64,000 bases of DNA from Streptococcaceae bacterium. GTDB taxonomy: Bacteria; Bacillota; Bacilli; Lactobacillales; Streptococcaceae. The notes under the pieces were generated by a model. The model did not search any database and was not told the origin of the DNA. It saw only the letters and a program-made list of their open reading frames with translations. The stretch is taken from positions 1-64,000 of the forward strand of contig JAIRUZ010000032.1 of assembly GCA_031254115.1 (NCBI GenBank), read 5' to 3'. A program made the translations under genes and the position numbers. Shown in pieces: positions 9,600-19,130 of the stretch (positions are counted from its first letter, which is position 1; the number at the start of each line of letters is the position of its first letter).

Positions 9600-10460
9600 T
9601 TAACGCCCTCCTTTCAGCGCGATGAGCTGCGTCACGAGCTCCGCGCGCGTAATCGGAAGTTTGTCAAAGCTGACAGAGCCACCTGACGCTTCTGTCAGCG
9701 CTGACGCAAATTCGGTGGCTTTCGGAATGCCCAATTGATGCGCTTTTAGGAAAGCAACCTCTTGAAAAACAGCGCTCGGAACGCCCGATTTTATCAGCTG
9801 ACCTTTTTCAACGACATAAACAAAGTCTGCATAATCCGCCACATCGTCCATATTGTGCGTGACGAGAACAAGCGTCGTGCCGCGCGCATGAATTTTTGAG
9901 AAAAGCTGCATCATTTCAAGGCGCGCCTTGGGATCGAGCCCTGCCGTGGGCTCATCAAGCACCAAAACTTCGGGCTGCATCGCGAGAATGCCCGCAATCG
10001 CCACGCGACGCATTTGCCCGCCTGAAAGCTCAAACGGCGATTTTTCCCAAAATTCTTCGGGGAGACCGACAAGTGACAATTTCTCGCGTGCCGTGACGCG
10101 CGCTTCTTCCTCAGAAATGCCAAAATTTTGTGGCCCAAAAGCGACATCTTTGAGCACCGTCTCGTCAAATAATTGCGCCTCTGGAAACTGGAAAACGACG
10201 CCCACACGCTTGCGGACGGGCTTGATTTCTTTTTGCTTGCTGTCTGTGCGAATCACAATATCGCCCACAACCACTTCGCCCGCCGTCGGCTGCAAAAGCC
10301 CATTCAAGTGCTGAATAATCGTTGATTTGCCGCTGCCCGTATGCCCGATCAGCGCCGTGTAACTGCCTTCTTTGATGTCAAGCAAAATATCAAAAAGCGC
10401 TTGACTTGCAAACGGCGTGTTCGGCTGGTAGGCGAAATCTACATGGTTAAATCGAATCAC
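9600..10460 (-). CDS. ecfA2: ECF transporter ATPase EcfA2
   Basis: ATP-binding subunit of the ECF module. It has Walker [10 protein letters not shown] (about residues 39-47), signature [13 protein letters not shown] (about 144), Walker [11 protein letters not shown] (about 165) and the switch histidine in VLVTHNMDD. Length 286 aa matches the family. It overlaps the end of ecfA1 by 14 nt, so translation is probably coupled. Near the C-terminus it carries a copy of the dispersed palindrome, read as SALT. Confidence 0.95.
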   Translation of the reverse strand: MIRFNHVDFAYQPNTPFASQALFDILLDIKEGSYTALIGHTGSGKSTIIQHLNGLLQPTAGEVVVGDIVIRTDSKQKEIKPVRKRVGVVFQFPEAQLFDETVLKDVAFGPQNFGISEEEARVTAREKLSLVGLPEEFWEKSPFELSGGQMRRVAIAGILAMQPEVLVLDEPTAGLDPKARLEMMQLFSKIHARGTTLVLVTHNMDDVADYADFVYVVEKGQLIKSGVPSAVFQEVAFLKAHQLGIPKATEFASALTEASGGSVSFDKLPITRAELVTQLIALKGGR

Positions 10461-11280
10461 GTGCCACCCACCATTCTATCAGTTCTTCTTCGGTTAAATA
10501 GCCTGCCGGCAATGAAAAGCCCGCCGCGCGCAAATCACGCATCAAATTTGACGAAAAAGGCGCGTCCAAACCGATTTCTATCATGTCGTCAGTCGACGCA
10601 AAAAGCGCAGCAGGCGCGGCTTCCCGTATAATTTTTCCGTCAGCCATGACAAAAATCCTGTCAGCGCTTGCAGCTTCTTCAAGGTCATGCGTGATAGACA
10701 AAACCGTCAAATTAAACTTCTTTTTGACCTCACGAATCACGCGCATAATCTCTGCACGCCCCGTCGGATCAAGCATTGACGTTGCTTCATCAAGAATCAT
10801 AATCTCAGGTCGCAGCGCGATAATGCCGGCAAGCGCGACGCGTTGCTTCTGACCGCCCGACAAACGCGCGGGCTCACGCGTTTTAAACGCCTGCATCCCA
10901 ACAAATTCAAGCGCCTCATCCACACGGCGAATCATTTCGTCGCGCGCAATCCCCTGATTTTCCAGACCAAACGCGACATCGTCCTCAACCGTGCTCCCGA
11001 CAAACTGATTGTCAGGATTCTGAAAAACCATTCCGATTTTCCGGCGCAGCGTCCACACATTATCAGCCGCGAGCAATTCTCCGTCAATCCTCACTTCCCC
11101 GTCAAAGTGCTCCATCAGCCCATCTATCACGCGCGCAGTCGTTGATTTCCCTGAGCCATTTTTCCCGACAATCGACACCCATTCCCCGCGCGCCACGGCA
11201 AAAGACACGCCATCAAGCGTGTTCTTCTCCGATTCTTTATCATATTTGAATCTTACATTTCTAACTTCGAGAATACACAT
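10447..11280 (-). CDS. ecfA1: ECF transporter ATPase EcfA1
   Basis: First gene of the ECF operon. It has Walker [10 protein letters not shown], signature [13 protein letters not shown], Walker [11 protein letters not shown] and [11 protein letters not shown]. Length 277 aa is normal. In many lactic acid bacteria these genes follow rpoA-rplQ, but here the upstream neighbour is a glycan gene. The -10 box TATAAT lies 6 nt before the ATG and no ribosome site is visible, so the mRNA is probably leaderless. Confidence 0.95.
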   Translation of the reverse strand: MCILEVRNVRFKYDKESEKNTLDGVSFAVARGEWVSIVGKNGSGKSTTARVIDGLMEHFDGEVRIDGELLAADNVWTLRRKIGMVFQNPDNQFVGSTVEDDVAFGLENQGIARDEMIRRVDEALEFVGMQAFKTREPARLSGGQKQRVALAGIIALRPEIMILDEATSMLDPTGRAEIMRVIREVKKKFNLTVLSITHDLEEAASADRIFVMADGKIIREAAPAALFASTDDMIEIGLDAPFSSNLMRDLRAAGFSLPAGYLTEEELIEWWVARDSI

Positions 11281-11286
11281 CGCCCT

Positions 11287-11295
11287 ATTATATCA
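11287..11295 (-). promoter_or_regulatory. Extended -10 promoter of ecfA1, leaderless start
   Basis: TGATATAAT on the minus strand is a TGn-extended -10 box (TATAAT at 11287-11292), 6 nt before the ATG at 11280. The palindrome at 11333-11344 lies just upstream. Confidence 0.6.
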
Positions 11296-11376
11296 CAAAC
11301 CGCAAGCTGACAACGATTAGAACCACTTATTTGTCAGCGCTGACAAACCCTTTTTCTGGTGACAAGCGAAACAGAG

Positions 11377-13362
11377 TCATTTTCTTTTCTTGTTTTTCTT
11401 TATTGCGTCCAGCGTTATCGCGCCAAATGGAACCGCAAAGCCAGAATTTTTGGAACGTTCATTTTCTCTGCTTTCACTCAAAACGCCAAGTGACACGGCA
11501 TCTGAAATCGCGCTATTTTCGCTTTCAGAAGTAACAACAGACCAAGCTTTCATTTTCTGCTGGCTTTCGCGCGCCTGATGCTCAGACTCCTGAGCAGAAT
11601 GCGTGGCTTCGCTCATGCTGGCGTATAAGCTCAATGCGCCTGAGTTTCTAAGGCTTTCAGACTCGCTCAAACTCTCAGAAGAACGATTGTTTTCAGCCAT
11701 TCGCTCAAGCAACGACTCACTCGTACTCACAAATTCTGAACGCCTGCTTGATACCATCAAACTCTCATAGACGTAGTCGCTAAACGAATGACTGGCCGAG
11801 TAAAACCGGTAGACACTTTCAGAAATGCTGTCACTGTAGTATTTTCTTTCTGAACTTTTCGCGCTGACGACTTCTGCGAACGCCTGTTGAGCGTGCGAAA
11901 CAATTGGCGCCCGCTCACTTTCATTCACTAAATCAGCTTGCCACACATTCTCAGAATGCACATTTTCGTGGGCAATCGGCTCCGCTTCAAGCGTTTGCCG
12001 CGCGTGTCTTGCTGGAGATGCCTTTGAATCGGTTATACCAAACAAGAAACCAACACTTTCACGCATGAGCACGCCCACTTTTTCAGTTACAACGCCCCGA
12101 GAAAGAGAATAAATCACGAGCAAAATCAAGCTGAAAAAAGGATAAATAATACTTCTCCCACCAGAAGCAACAACCGTTGGTGAAAATCCAATAATCGTGC
12201 CTAATACAATTCCCGTACCGCCAATGAACACAGGTATAATAGACTTTGTTAAAAGTATTACTCCTAAAATCAAACACACAAAAAGACTCATTGCCAAGAG
12301 ATTTTGATTCGATTGCAACAGCTGCCTTTCAACACTCTGTAAATTCGAGCCCGTCGCATTAAGAAGAGGCCCTTGTGCTCCCCCAAAAATGACCCTATAA
12401 ACAGGATAAGCTAACAAGAGACACGCCCAAAGTTTGCCCCTAGCAATCGACAGTACAAACAAAATAACCACGCACAGTGTCGGAATCAGATAACCCGCTT
12501 GCCAAACAGAATACGACAGAAATGAAAACCCTTGCTGAATCTTATCGCCCGTCTGCAAATCAGCAAAACCAGGATACCACGATTTGATTTCTGACTGCAT
12601 CCGAAACGCTTGACCTGGGTTCAATAAGATAAACAACATAGAGCCAACAGAAATAACGCTGTAAGCGATAATCGGAATGATCCATCCGTGACGACGCGTA
12701 AACAAAATAATGCCAAATAAAAAAGCCGATAAGAAAACCGAGACAACCGACAATTGCTCCGAATTTGAGCCAATGTTTAAGAGAGGAATCCCTAAAACGA
12801 AAGAGCCAATAGAAACAGCGCGCGGCGTTGCCAGATTTTGCGCCCCGCGCACGAGCGGGAGCCATGCAAGCATAAACGTGCCAAGCGGCACAATATAATT
12901 AACGGTCGCATTCAAAACGCCACTTGACAAATAAAAACCCATTGGAAAAAGTAAAATTAAGCTGGTCGTAGCAAGCATCAAGACGCTTTGCGGCAATCGT
13001 GTCTTGAACCAATAAGCAGGAGCAATCGCCGCGGCAGAAAACGACAGCGTCATCAACCACTTCCAAAGCAAAATCTGATGCGGCATAAAAAACATTAACC
13101 CTTCAGCAACAAAACGCGCACTCCAATGCGTCAAACGATAACTGACATAATTGAGCACATTACCGTCAAACATCTTCTGAGTTTCATTGAACCAGATATC
13201 GTCATTGTACAAAGGGGATGTTTTAAAAGAACTGACATAAAGCCAAAAAATCCAGATAATCACCAGGGCTGTGACAATCTGACTTGCAACTTTTAACTTT
13301 CCTCTATTTCTCCCCAATAAATTCATTATTGGTACTTTATTTCTAACATATAAACCGCTCAT
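11377..13362 (-). CDS. Polytopic membrane protein (DUF6056/GT-C-like) with a Ser/Glu-rich C-terminal tail
   Basis: The ORF track start (13566) would overlap the flippase by 208 nt. ATG 13362 overlaps the flippase stop as ATGA and gives 661 aa. About 450 residues form roughly eleven hydrophobic helices, like the DUF6056 family and GT-C sugar transferases or polymerases in surface-glycan clusters. The last 200 residues change to soluble sequence rich in Ser and Glu (SESLSESESL, SMSEATHSAQESE). That composition resembles serine-rich adhesin repeats. The cluster lacks an obvious polymerase, so this protein is a candidate. That is inference. The Ser-rich tail could be modified by the adhesin glycosyltransferases. 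Confidence 0.65.
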   Translation of the reverse strand: MSGLYVRNKVPIMNLLGRNRGKLKVASQIVTALVIIWIFWLYVSSFKTSPLYNDDIWFNETQKMFDGNVLNYVSYRLTHWSARFVAEGLMFFMPHQILLWKWLMTLSFSAAAIAPAYWFKTRLPQSVLMLATTSLILLFPMGFYLSSGVLNATVNYIVPLGTFMLAWLPLVRGAQNLATPRAVSIGSFVLGIPLLNIGSNSEQLSVVSVFLSAFLFGIILFTRRHGWIIPIIAYSVISVGSMLFILLNPGQAFRMQSEIKSWYPGFADLQTGDKIQQGFSFLSYSVWQAGYLIPTLCVVILFVLSIARGKLWACLLLAYPVYRVIFGGAQGPLLNATGSNLQSVERQLLQSNQNLLAMSLFVCLILGVILLTKSIIPVFIGGTGIVLGTIIGFSPTVVASGGRSIIYPFFSLILLVIYSLSRGVVTEKVGVLMRESVGFLFGITDSKASPARHARQTLEAEPIAHENVHSENVWQADLVNESERAPIVSHAQQAFAEVVSAKSSERKYYSDSISESVYRFYSASHSFSDYVYESLMVSSRRSEFVSTSESLLERMAENNRSSESLSESESLRNSGALSLYASMSEATHSAQESEHQARESQQKMKAWSVVTSESENSAISDAVSLGVLSESRENERSKNSGFAVPFGAITLDAIKKNKKRK

Positions 13363-14801
13363 CTCCTCTTTAAATGTCCCATATACTCCCCGATAAAGGG
13401 CCGCATGACTTGTATAAAAGGTGCTCTTAGCACAAAAATCAAACCAACATACACAGCACAGCCCACAATCGCCTGAAAAAGATAGTCGACAAGGCTCGGG
13501 CTTATCGTGGTATTTAGATAAAGCAACACACTGACTGTACAAGCGCCCGCGAGCACATATTTCCAAAAACCAGCCAGCAGCTGACGCAGATGAAATGCCT
13601 TACGAACAAAAAAAAGTTGAGAAAGCGTGACAGAAAGCTCCGTCGCTATCAGCGCAATCACAGCGCCCAACGCATCAAAGCTCGAAATAAATATAAAATT
13701 AAGCGGAATACTGACAAATAATCCCAAAAATACAGAGAATGCAAATTCTTTATTTTTCTTCGTCGCAAGTAAAAACTGCGAGCCTATAACGCTTGATATA
13801 GAAATGATAACGATATTGACAGGGAAAATAAGAAGCAATTTTCCCGCTTCTTGAAACGACGACCCAAAAAAGAAGACAGCAAATGTACTTGAAACTCCAA
13901 TAATTCCCGACGCTAAGAGAATTGAAAATGCCAGATTGACTTGCATTATTTTTTGGGTCAATGCCTCGATTTTCGCGTGTTCTTGCTCGGAAAACAGATT
14001 TGCCAAATGCGGCAAAAGGGCACTATTGAGACCGCCAATCAGCCCCAAAGTTGTACTGACAATCACATAACTTTGATAAAAATAACCCGTTTGTGTGACG
14101 CCTGACAAAGCCCCCAATATGGTTTTATTCGTCGTCACATAGACTGAAATCGCAACTTGCGGCAAAAATAAGACAGCTGTCAGCTTAAAATGCTGCCAAA
14201 TATTAGAAAATTTAGGCCATACCGCTGGGACAAGTTCGCGCCGTAACAAGGGCCAAATACTCAAACTTCCTAAAAGAGGCGCACCTGCCAGAAGAAAAAT
14301 ATACTTCACCAAATCACCTGGCTGCTTCACGAAAATAAAAATACAAACAAGCATCAAAATTTGGATGGCCGTATTTCTCAAAACGATAATTTTATATTTT
14401 TCAAGCCCCATGAAAAACCACGAAACATCAAAAAACACATTGACGATACTTAAACCCTGAACGAGGTAAAAAATCTGCCATTTTCTTTGAAGCGACACCA
14501 TGATAAGAAATAAGGTGCCCGAAATAAAAAACATAATGGCCTTTAGAACGAGCAATTCATAAAAAATTTTACTGCGCTCTTCTTTATTATTTTGATGATA
14601 CGCGATTTCTCTATTTCCGTATAAATTAATGCCTAAACCACATAACAAAACAAAATAAGTGTTGACTGAAGAAACAATCGCATTGATGCCGATATTGTCA
14701 GCTCCTAAAACTCTTGAAATATAAGGGGCTGTTATCAACGGCAAAATAACCAATAAAACTTGGTAAAATGAGTTATAGGCCATATTCTTGAGCAACTTCA
14801 T
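13359..14801 (-). CDS. Polysaccharide flippase (Wzx/MOP family)
   Basis: This 480-aa protein has about 12-14 hydrophobic segments and the opening MKLLKNMAYNSFYQVLLVILPLITAPYISRVLG, typical of oligosaccharide flippases of the MOP superfamily. It would move lipid-linked glycan units across the membrane. It has its own extended -10 box TGGTATAAT, 8 nt before the ATG, with no ribosome site. The last two cluster genes can therefore be transcribed separately. Its stop overlaps the next gene (ATGA). Confidence 0.9.
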   Translation of the reverse strand: MKLLKNMAYNSFYQVLLVILPLITAPYISRVLGADNIGINAIVSSVNTYFVLLCGLGINLYGNREIAYHQNNKEERSKIFYELLVLKAIMFFISGTLFLIMVSLQRKWQIFYLVQGLSIVNVFFDVSWFFMGLEKYKIIVLRNTAIQILMLVCIFIFVKQPGDLVKYIFLLAGAPLLGSLSIWPLLRRELVPAVWPKFSNIWQHFKLTAVLFLPQVAISVYVTTNKTILGALSGVTQTGYFYQSYVIVSTTLGLIGGLNSALLPHLANLFSEQEHAKIEALTQKIMQVNLAFSILLASGIIGVSSTFAVFFFGSSFQEAGKLLLIFPVNIVIISISSVIGSQFLLATKKNKEFAFSVFLGLFVSIPLNFIFISSFDALGAVIALIATELSVTLSQLFFVRKAFHLRQLLAGFWKYVLAGACTVSVLLYLNTTISPSLVDYLFQAIVGCAVYVGLIFVLRAPFIQVMRPFIGEYMGHLKRR

Positions 14802-14809
14802 TACAGGAT

Positions 14810-14818
14810 ATTATACCA
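14810..14818 (-). promoter_or_regulatory. Internal extended -10 promoter before the flippase, leaderless start
   Basis: TGGTATAAT (minus strand; TATAAT at 14810-14815) sits 8 nt before ATG 14801. It lies in the 41-bp gap after the Gtf3-like gene. Confidence 0.55.
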
Positions 14819-14842
14819 TAACGGTGGATTATTCAACAGAAC

Positions 14843-15883
14843 TCAAAGAAGTTCCAAAGCAGCCGAAAGATAAGCACCCTGAGATAGCTTTGAAGCAACG
14901 CGCCAAACATTTCTTTGCATCATCTCATAGTCTTCTTTTGTCAGCGCTTGGATTTTCTCATCAAGCTCTCCCAAATGGTTAATGGAAAATCCAATCCCTT
15001 CACGCTCAACAAAGTCGTCAAGTGCCGCTTCTCTCCAAATGATAATTGGAAAACCTGCGACAAGGTATAAAGAAGCTTTGTGCGGACTGTTATAGCGCTG
15101 ATAATGCCCATTTTCTCCGTGCCCACCTTCTGCCGTTTCAGAGTCCCAAATCAAGCCAAACGAGCCTGAAATTTTCTCAGGAATTTCATCTGGAGAAAAA
15201 CTCCCCATGTAATGTAACTGCGTGCCCGCTGACTTTTCCGCGTTAAAATTTGGCCCATACAGCTTGTAGTTGATTGCCTGATTTTCAGGCAATGTTTCTA
15301 AAAATCCGACTTTTTCAGGTGAAAGATTTCCCGCCACAATCACTTCATTCCCAAAATGGCCCCCTAGCCGAGGCGTTGAAAAAAGATAATCAAAAATCTC
15401 TAAAACGCTGATTTTCTGGGAATCAAAGCCTTTCTCAACCAACCAAGTTTTCATTTTGCTCGTATGAGCAATCACAGCATCTGCCAGAAACAGAGCTTTT
15501 AAGCTATGAAAGTAAGGCACACACCCCTTTTTTCCCAGCGCTCGCTCGCCGCCACGTAACTCTTCAATATCATGAATTAAAAAAATGACGTTTAAATTTT
15601 TCTTCTCTTTCTGCTTAAAAAGCTTCTCATAGATAAAAGCTTCACCAAAATGTTCAGCCGGAAAATTGAGAATAAAATCACTATTTTTGATAAACGGGAG
15701 CTTGAACAGGGCAAAAAAGATGTAACAGAGCTCAACAACTCGAAGATTTTTTATTTTTGGCGGAACAAGATTGATTTTTTTGTAGCCATTTTTCTCAAAA
15801 ATGCGATTTGCGTCCTCTTTTGCCTTGCTTCCCGCGTGATGATTTGTTTGATAAACAAATCCAAAATACCGTTTAATCCTCAT
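14843..15883 (-). CDS. Gtf3/galactofuranosyl-type glycosyltransferase
   Basis: The 346-aa protein opens MRIKRYFGFVYQTNHHAGSK and has HDIEELRG at about residue 105. It shows the fold signature of the Gtf3/beta-1,6-galactofuranosyltransferase group (GT-B, acting on glycan or glycoprotein acceptors). The donor-site region includes IWDSE and RYNSPHKASLYLVAGFPII. It overlaps the preceding GT4 gene by 11 nt. Gtf3 enzymes can extend GlcNAc on adhesins, but the neighbours here point to a surface-polysaccharide role. Confidence 0.75.
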   Translation of the reverse strand: MRIKRYFGFVYQTNHHAGSKAKEDANRIFEKNGYKKINLVPPKIKNLRVVELCYIFFALFKLPFIKNSDFILNFPAEHFGEAFIYEKLFKQKEKKNLNVIFLIHDIEELRGGERALGKKGCVPYFHSLKALFLADAVIAHTSKMKTWLVEKGFDSQKISVLEIFDYLFSTPRLGGHFGNEVIVAGNLSPEKVGFLETLPENQAINYKLYGPNFNAEKSAGTQLHYMGSFSPDEIPEKISGSFGLIWDSETAEGGHGENGHYQRYNSPHKASLYLVAGFPIIIWREAALDDFVEREGIGFSINHLGELDEKIQALTKEDYEMMQRNVWRVASKLSQGAYLSAALELL

Positions 15884-16973
15884 TTAAAAGCCTGTCCCAT
15901 TCTTGAATAATCTGGTGCATCTCAAAGTCTTTAACCCGTTGTAATGATTTCTGCTGGTAAAGCGCGCGCATTTTTGAATCTTCGATTAGTTTTTTTAGTT
16001 GGCAAAAAAGTGCATGGACATCTCCATTTGGTGCAAGCAATCCATAATCACCGTTTTCAAGAACCTCAGAGCTTCCGCTCTGCTCAAACGCAACGATTGG
16101 AAGACCAAAACTCATGGCTTCAATGAGTACCAGTGGAAGACCTTCCCACCTTGATGTCATGAGATAAATCGAACTTTCTCCGTAATGTTTTTTCAACGCT
16201 TCTCCCGTCAAGCTTCCACGGTAACTGATTTTATCCTCCACTTTAAATCTACGCACCCATTTACGAAAGAGGGGCAAATTACCTTTTCCAGCGACAGAAA
16301 TTCGCCACCCCTCAGGAAGTAAGGAAGCAATCTCAGCAAGATAATCAAGTCCTTTGTGAGGATTATCCAGTCGTCCCGTCCAGGAAATAACAGGTGCAAC
16401 CAGATCGGAGACCTTATCGGCCTTTATCGTTATTGGATTATGGAGGACAGAGATGTTGGCATTAAATCGGGAAAAGGCCGTCATATCTTGCGAAGTCAAG
16501 CAAATGACTTTATCTGCCTGACACAATCCGTCTGTCAAAAATTCTGTTGTGTACCTAAAATAACCGCCAAGATAACGCGTTGCACTGTTGTGGCACCAAG
16601 CAATGAGCTTTGTTTTCCCACGATTTTTTATAAATGGAATCAGCAAAATAGCAGGCCCACTAAAAATAACGGTATCGTACGTCGTTTTTGAAATTTTTTG
16701 TTCTACAAATTTGCTTTGCCGCTGAATAAAAAAACGAACCATGGCTTTAAGCTTCAGCAAACCGCTAAGACCCGCCAGTCGTAAAAACCACTGATATTGC
16801 GCAGTTGATTTACCTTCAAGATTTACAGAAGAATGAAAAAGACTTTTGTCAGGCGTGGAGAGTGTCACTAGATCGACTGCATAATTTTTTGAAAGTGCTT
16901 CAGCAACTGCTACATTTACCTTTTCAGTCCCGCCCAAATTCCAAGTCGGGACAACAAATAAGAGTTTTTTCAT
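15873..16973 (-). CDS. GT4 family glycosyltransferase
   Basis: Soluble or peripheral 366-aa glycosyltransferase with N-terminal PTWNLGGTEKV (a typical GT4 'GG' loop), SWTGRLDNPHKGLDYL (about residue 195) and EGLPLVLIE at about residues 274-282 as the EX7E motif. It uses a nucleotide-sugar donor to extend the repeat unit on its lipid carrier. Start and upstream stop overlap as ATGA with the Stealth gene. Donor and acceptor are unknown. Confidence 0.85.
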   Translation of the reverse strand: MKKLLFVVPTWNLGGTEKVNVAVAEALSKNYAVDLVTLSTPDKSLFHSSVNLEGKSTAQYQWFLRLAGLSGLLKLKAMVRFFIQRQSKFVEQKISKTTYDTVIFSGPAILLIPFIKNRGKTKLIAWCHNSATRYLGGYFRYTTEFLTDGLCQADKVICLTSQDMTAFSRFNANISVLHNPITIKADKVSDLVAPVISWTGRLDNPHKGLDYLAEIASLLPEGWRISVAGKGNLPLFRKWVRRFKVEDKISYRGSLTGEALKKHYGESSIYLMTSRWEGLPLVLIEAMSFGLPIVAFEQSGSSEVLENGDYGLLAPNGDVHALFCQLKKLIEDSKMRALYQQKSLQRVKDFEMHQIIQEWDRLLNED

Positions 16974-17986
16974 TTTTCAAACTCACTTTTTTGAGGAAAT
17001 TTTTCCTGCAATGCGTGATTGAGTCTTTCTTTTTCACCCTTAAAATCAGGGAGCGTTTGACTGGAACCATCGTTGATACAAAGTATTTTCAAGCGTGAAG
17101 CAAACAACTTTGTATAATTGGTTTTTGGAGCCATTTGAATTAATTGACCAAATTTAAAGGAATTATGAGGAACAAATTGACCCGTCGCACGCATATAATC
17201 CAGTACAAACCAGATATTGGGTAAGTCAAGGTCGCGAAACCGACTTTCTGAAATCGCCTCAAAATACTGCGGCGCTAACTCTCTTAATTCTCTCACAATC
17301 TTTTTTGTAAAAGGTTGCGCAAGATGATCAGGACGATAGCCTAAAAATTTCTTCATGTATAAAAAAATAGGCACCATTAAGAGATTGGCTGCAACTACAA
17401 ACAGTCCATTTCTGAGGGAATAATTTTTGAGTTGAAACAGCTTTTTTTTATCCGTTGGAAGTTCGTTGAGTGCTAGAATATTGTTAAACAAAATAACATT
17501 GAAGGCCTCGCTCGGCAAAATAGGCGTTGCCATACTCTGTAGAACGGGGAGATCTTGCTTAAAAAAATCATCGGGAGAAACGGGTGCATTTAAGAAAAGG
17601 TCATCATTGAAATTCACAAATCTCTCGGATAAATCGGGGATTTTGTCCATATTTATCTCAAGTGCGTTGCTGTTGAATGTTGGCAGGTAGTTTTGAGCCA
17701 TGTAATCTGTATGTTTGACAATCTGCAGCTTGGGATGAGCGGTATTAAGCCAGCTCGGGAGGTGCCCATAAGTTACAACATGAATCTTGTTGACCCACGG
17801 CGCGTAACGCTCGACTGCTCTGAACCAATACTCAAAATTATCCATATTGCGAAAGCGAGCTTCATCATTGCCTAATAAATCATCACTTTCATGGCTGTAT
17901 TTAGCTTTTTCTTTAAGCCAGTCAGGGTCTGTCCCATCAAGATAGGTAACGACAAAATCTATTTTTTCATCCTTATTTTTCTTCAT
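16970..17986 (-). CDS. Stealth-family sugar-phosphate transferase
   Basis: Stealth proteins transfer sugar-1-phosphate units to build phosphodiester-linked glycans and are related to the human GNPTAB core. Conserved region 1 is KIDFVVTYLDGTDPDW. Region 2 covers ARFRNMDNFEYWFRAVERYAPWVNKIHVVT. FVNFNDDLFLNAPVSPDDF is the DDD-type active-site stretch, and a later NSFKFGQL block follows. The track start is a TTG at 17998. The ATG at 17986 (338 aa) has a GGAG site 6 nt upstream and is preferred. It implies phosphodiester bonds in this glycan. Confidence 0.87.
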   Translation of the reverse strand: MKKNKDEKIDFVVTYLDGTDPDWLKEKAKYSHESDDLLGNDEARFRNMDNFEYWFRAVERYAPWVNKIHVVTYGHLPSWLNTAHPKLQIVKHTDYMAQNYLPTFNSNALEINMDKIPDLSERFVNFNDDLFLNAPVSPDDFFKQDLPVLQSMATPILPSEAFNVILFNNILALNELPTDKKKLFQLKNYSLRNGLFVVAANLLMVPIFLYMKKFLGYRPDHLAQPFTKKIVRELRELAPQYFEAISESRFRDLDLPNIWFVLDYMRATGQFVPHNSFKFGQLIQMAPKTNYTKLFASRLKILCINDGSSQTLPDFKGEKERLNHALQEKFPQKSEFEK

Positions 17987-19130
17987 TTTTTGCTCCAAAT
18001 ATATCTTTTAGAATAACCTTTGCGACAGATTCTGTTGAATATTTTTCGCTTACTTTCTTCTGGAGATTTATTCCCAAACTTTCTCTAAGCGCTTGATTTT
18101 TAAGAGCTTCCTGAAGTTTTTCTTTCAATTCCAAAACGTTCCCTTTTTCAACCAAAAGCCCGTCTTTTCCACTCTCAATAATCTCCTCAATACCCGGAAC
18201 CGCTGTTGCAATAACGCAACAACCAGCCGCGCCCGCCTCGAGCACAACGCTGTTCAGCCCTTCAGGGTAATCAATTGTCGGAACTACGACAATATCGATC
18301 CTCTGATAACGCGCTTGTATCTCGTGTTGTTTCAATCTTCCAATGAAATGAATGTTAGCCGATTGGTAGATTTTGGACAGTTCTCCGAAATCTGAACCTG
18401 TCCCAATGATTTGTAAATCTGTCTTTTGTTTCAACGGTTCTGACAGCATGTTAAAAGCCTGCAATAAAAGTTCAACGCCCTTTGGCTTTATCACGCGACC
18501 AACATAGGCGATTTTTAACGTGTCGTTTGAGAGCTGTCGCGTTGCGTTTTGTGCTAGCGTGACATTATTGTGCCAAATACCTGAAACAGACAACTTTAAA
18601 TCTTTTTCAAGATGCCTTTGGGCTGCTTTTGAAACTACATAAAAGTTGACTGGGTAGCGTTTGATTTTTTGGGTAAAACAATTTTCAACAGCATGCAACG
18701 GAAGATCGAGAATAGGGTGCGAAAGAGTCAAAGGAGCTGAGCCGTGCTCAACTACAAAAACTTGTCGATTCAACTTTTTTCCCATTTTTACACCGAGAAG
18801 GGTGGTTGGGTAAAAGCGGGCATTACAAATAAGCGCATCGATTTTTTCATTGTGAAGCTGATTGACGAGAGAGCGATAGAGCTTGTTTTTCTTAAAGACA
18901 GGATAACGGTTGCTAATTTTCTCGTAAACGGGAAGATAATAGTGAATGATTCCGAGCTCATCTCTCTCTTTTCCAGGGCTGTGGTCTACCGCGCTCGAAA
19001 CACAGATGACTTGGATGCCGTCTTTGGTTAATTCCCGCGCTAATCGGTCGGTGTAACCCTCAACGCCTCCAACATGCGGAAGAGAATAGCCTGAAAAGAA
19101 AGTAAGTGTTTTTTTATATGAGTCGCTCAT
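17973..19130 (-). CDS. GT4 family glycosyltransferase
   Basis: This 385-aa GT-B enzyme has the N-terminal loop SLPHVGGVEGYTDRL, the mid-domain YVGRVIKPKGVELLLQAF (about residue 230) and EGLNSVVLE (EX7E, about residues 290-298). It is related to PelF/GtfC-like and mannosyl/glucosyl-transferases. It overlaps both neighbours and sits inside the operon. Probably adds one sugar of the repeat unit at the cytoplasmic face. Specificity not predictable. Confidence 0.85.
   Translation of the reverse strand: MSDSYKKTLTFFSGYSLPHVGGVEGYTDRLARELTKDGIQVICVSSAVDHSPGKERDELGIIHYYLPVYEKISNRYPVFKKNKLYRSLVNQLHNEKIDALICNARFYPTTLLGVKMGKKLNRQVFVVEHGSAPLTLSHPILDLPLHAVENCFTQKIKRYPVNFYVVSKAAQRHLEKDLKLSVSGIWHNNVTLAQNATRQLSNDTLKIAYVGRVIKPKGVELLLQAFNMLSEPLKQKTDLQIIGTGSDFGELSKIYQSANIHFIGRLKQHEIQARYQRIDIVVVPTIDYPEGLNSVVLEAGAAGCCVIATAVPGIEEIIESGKDGLLVEKGNVLELKEKLQEALKNQALRESLGINLQKKVSEKYSTESVAKVILKDIFGAKNEEK

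Noticed and set aside
13363-13566. Upstream start of the 729-aa track ORF
   Set aside because: These 68 codons overlap the flippase C-terminus in another frame and are Cys-rich. The ATGA overlap at 13362 is the more natural start.
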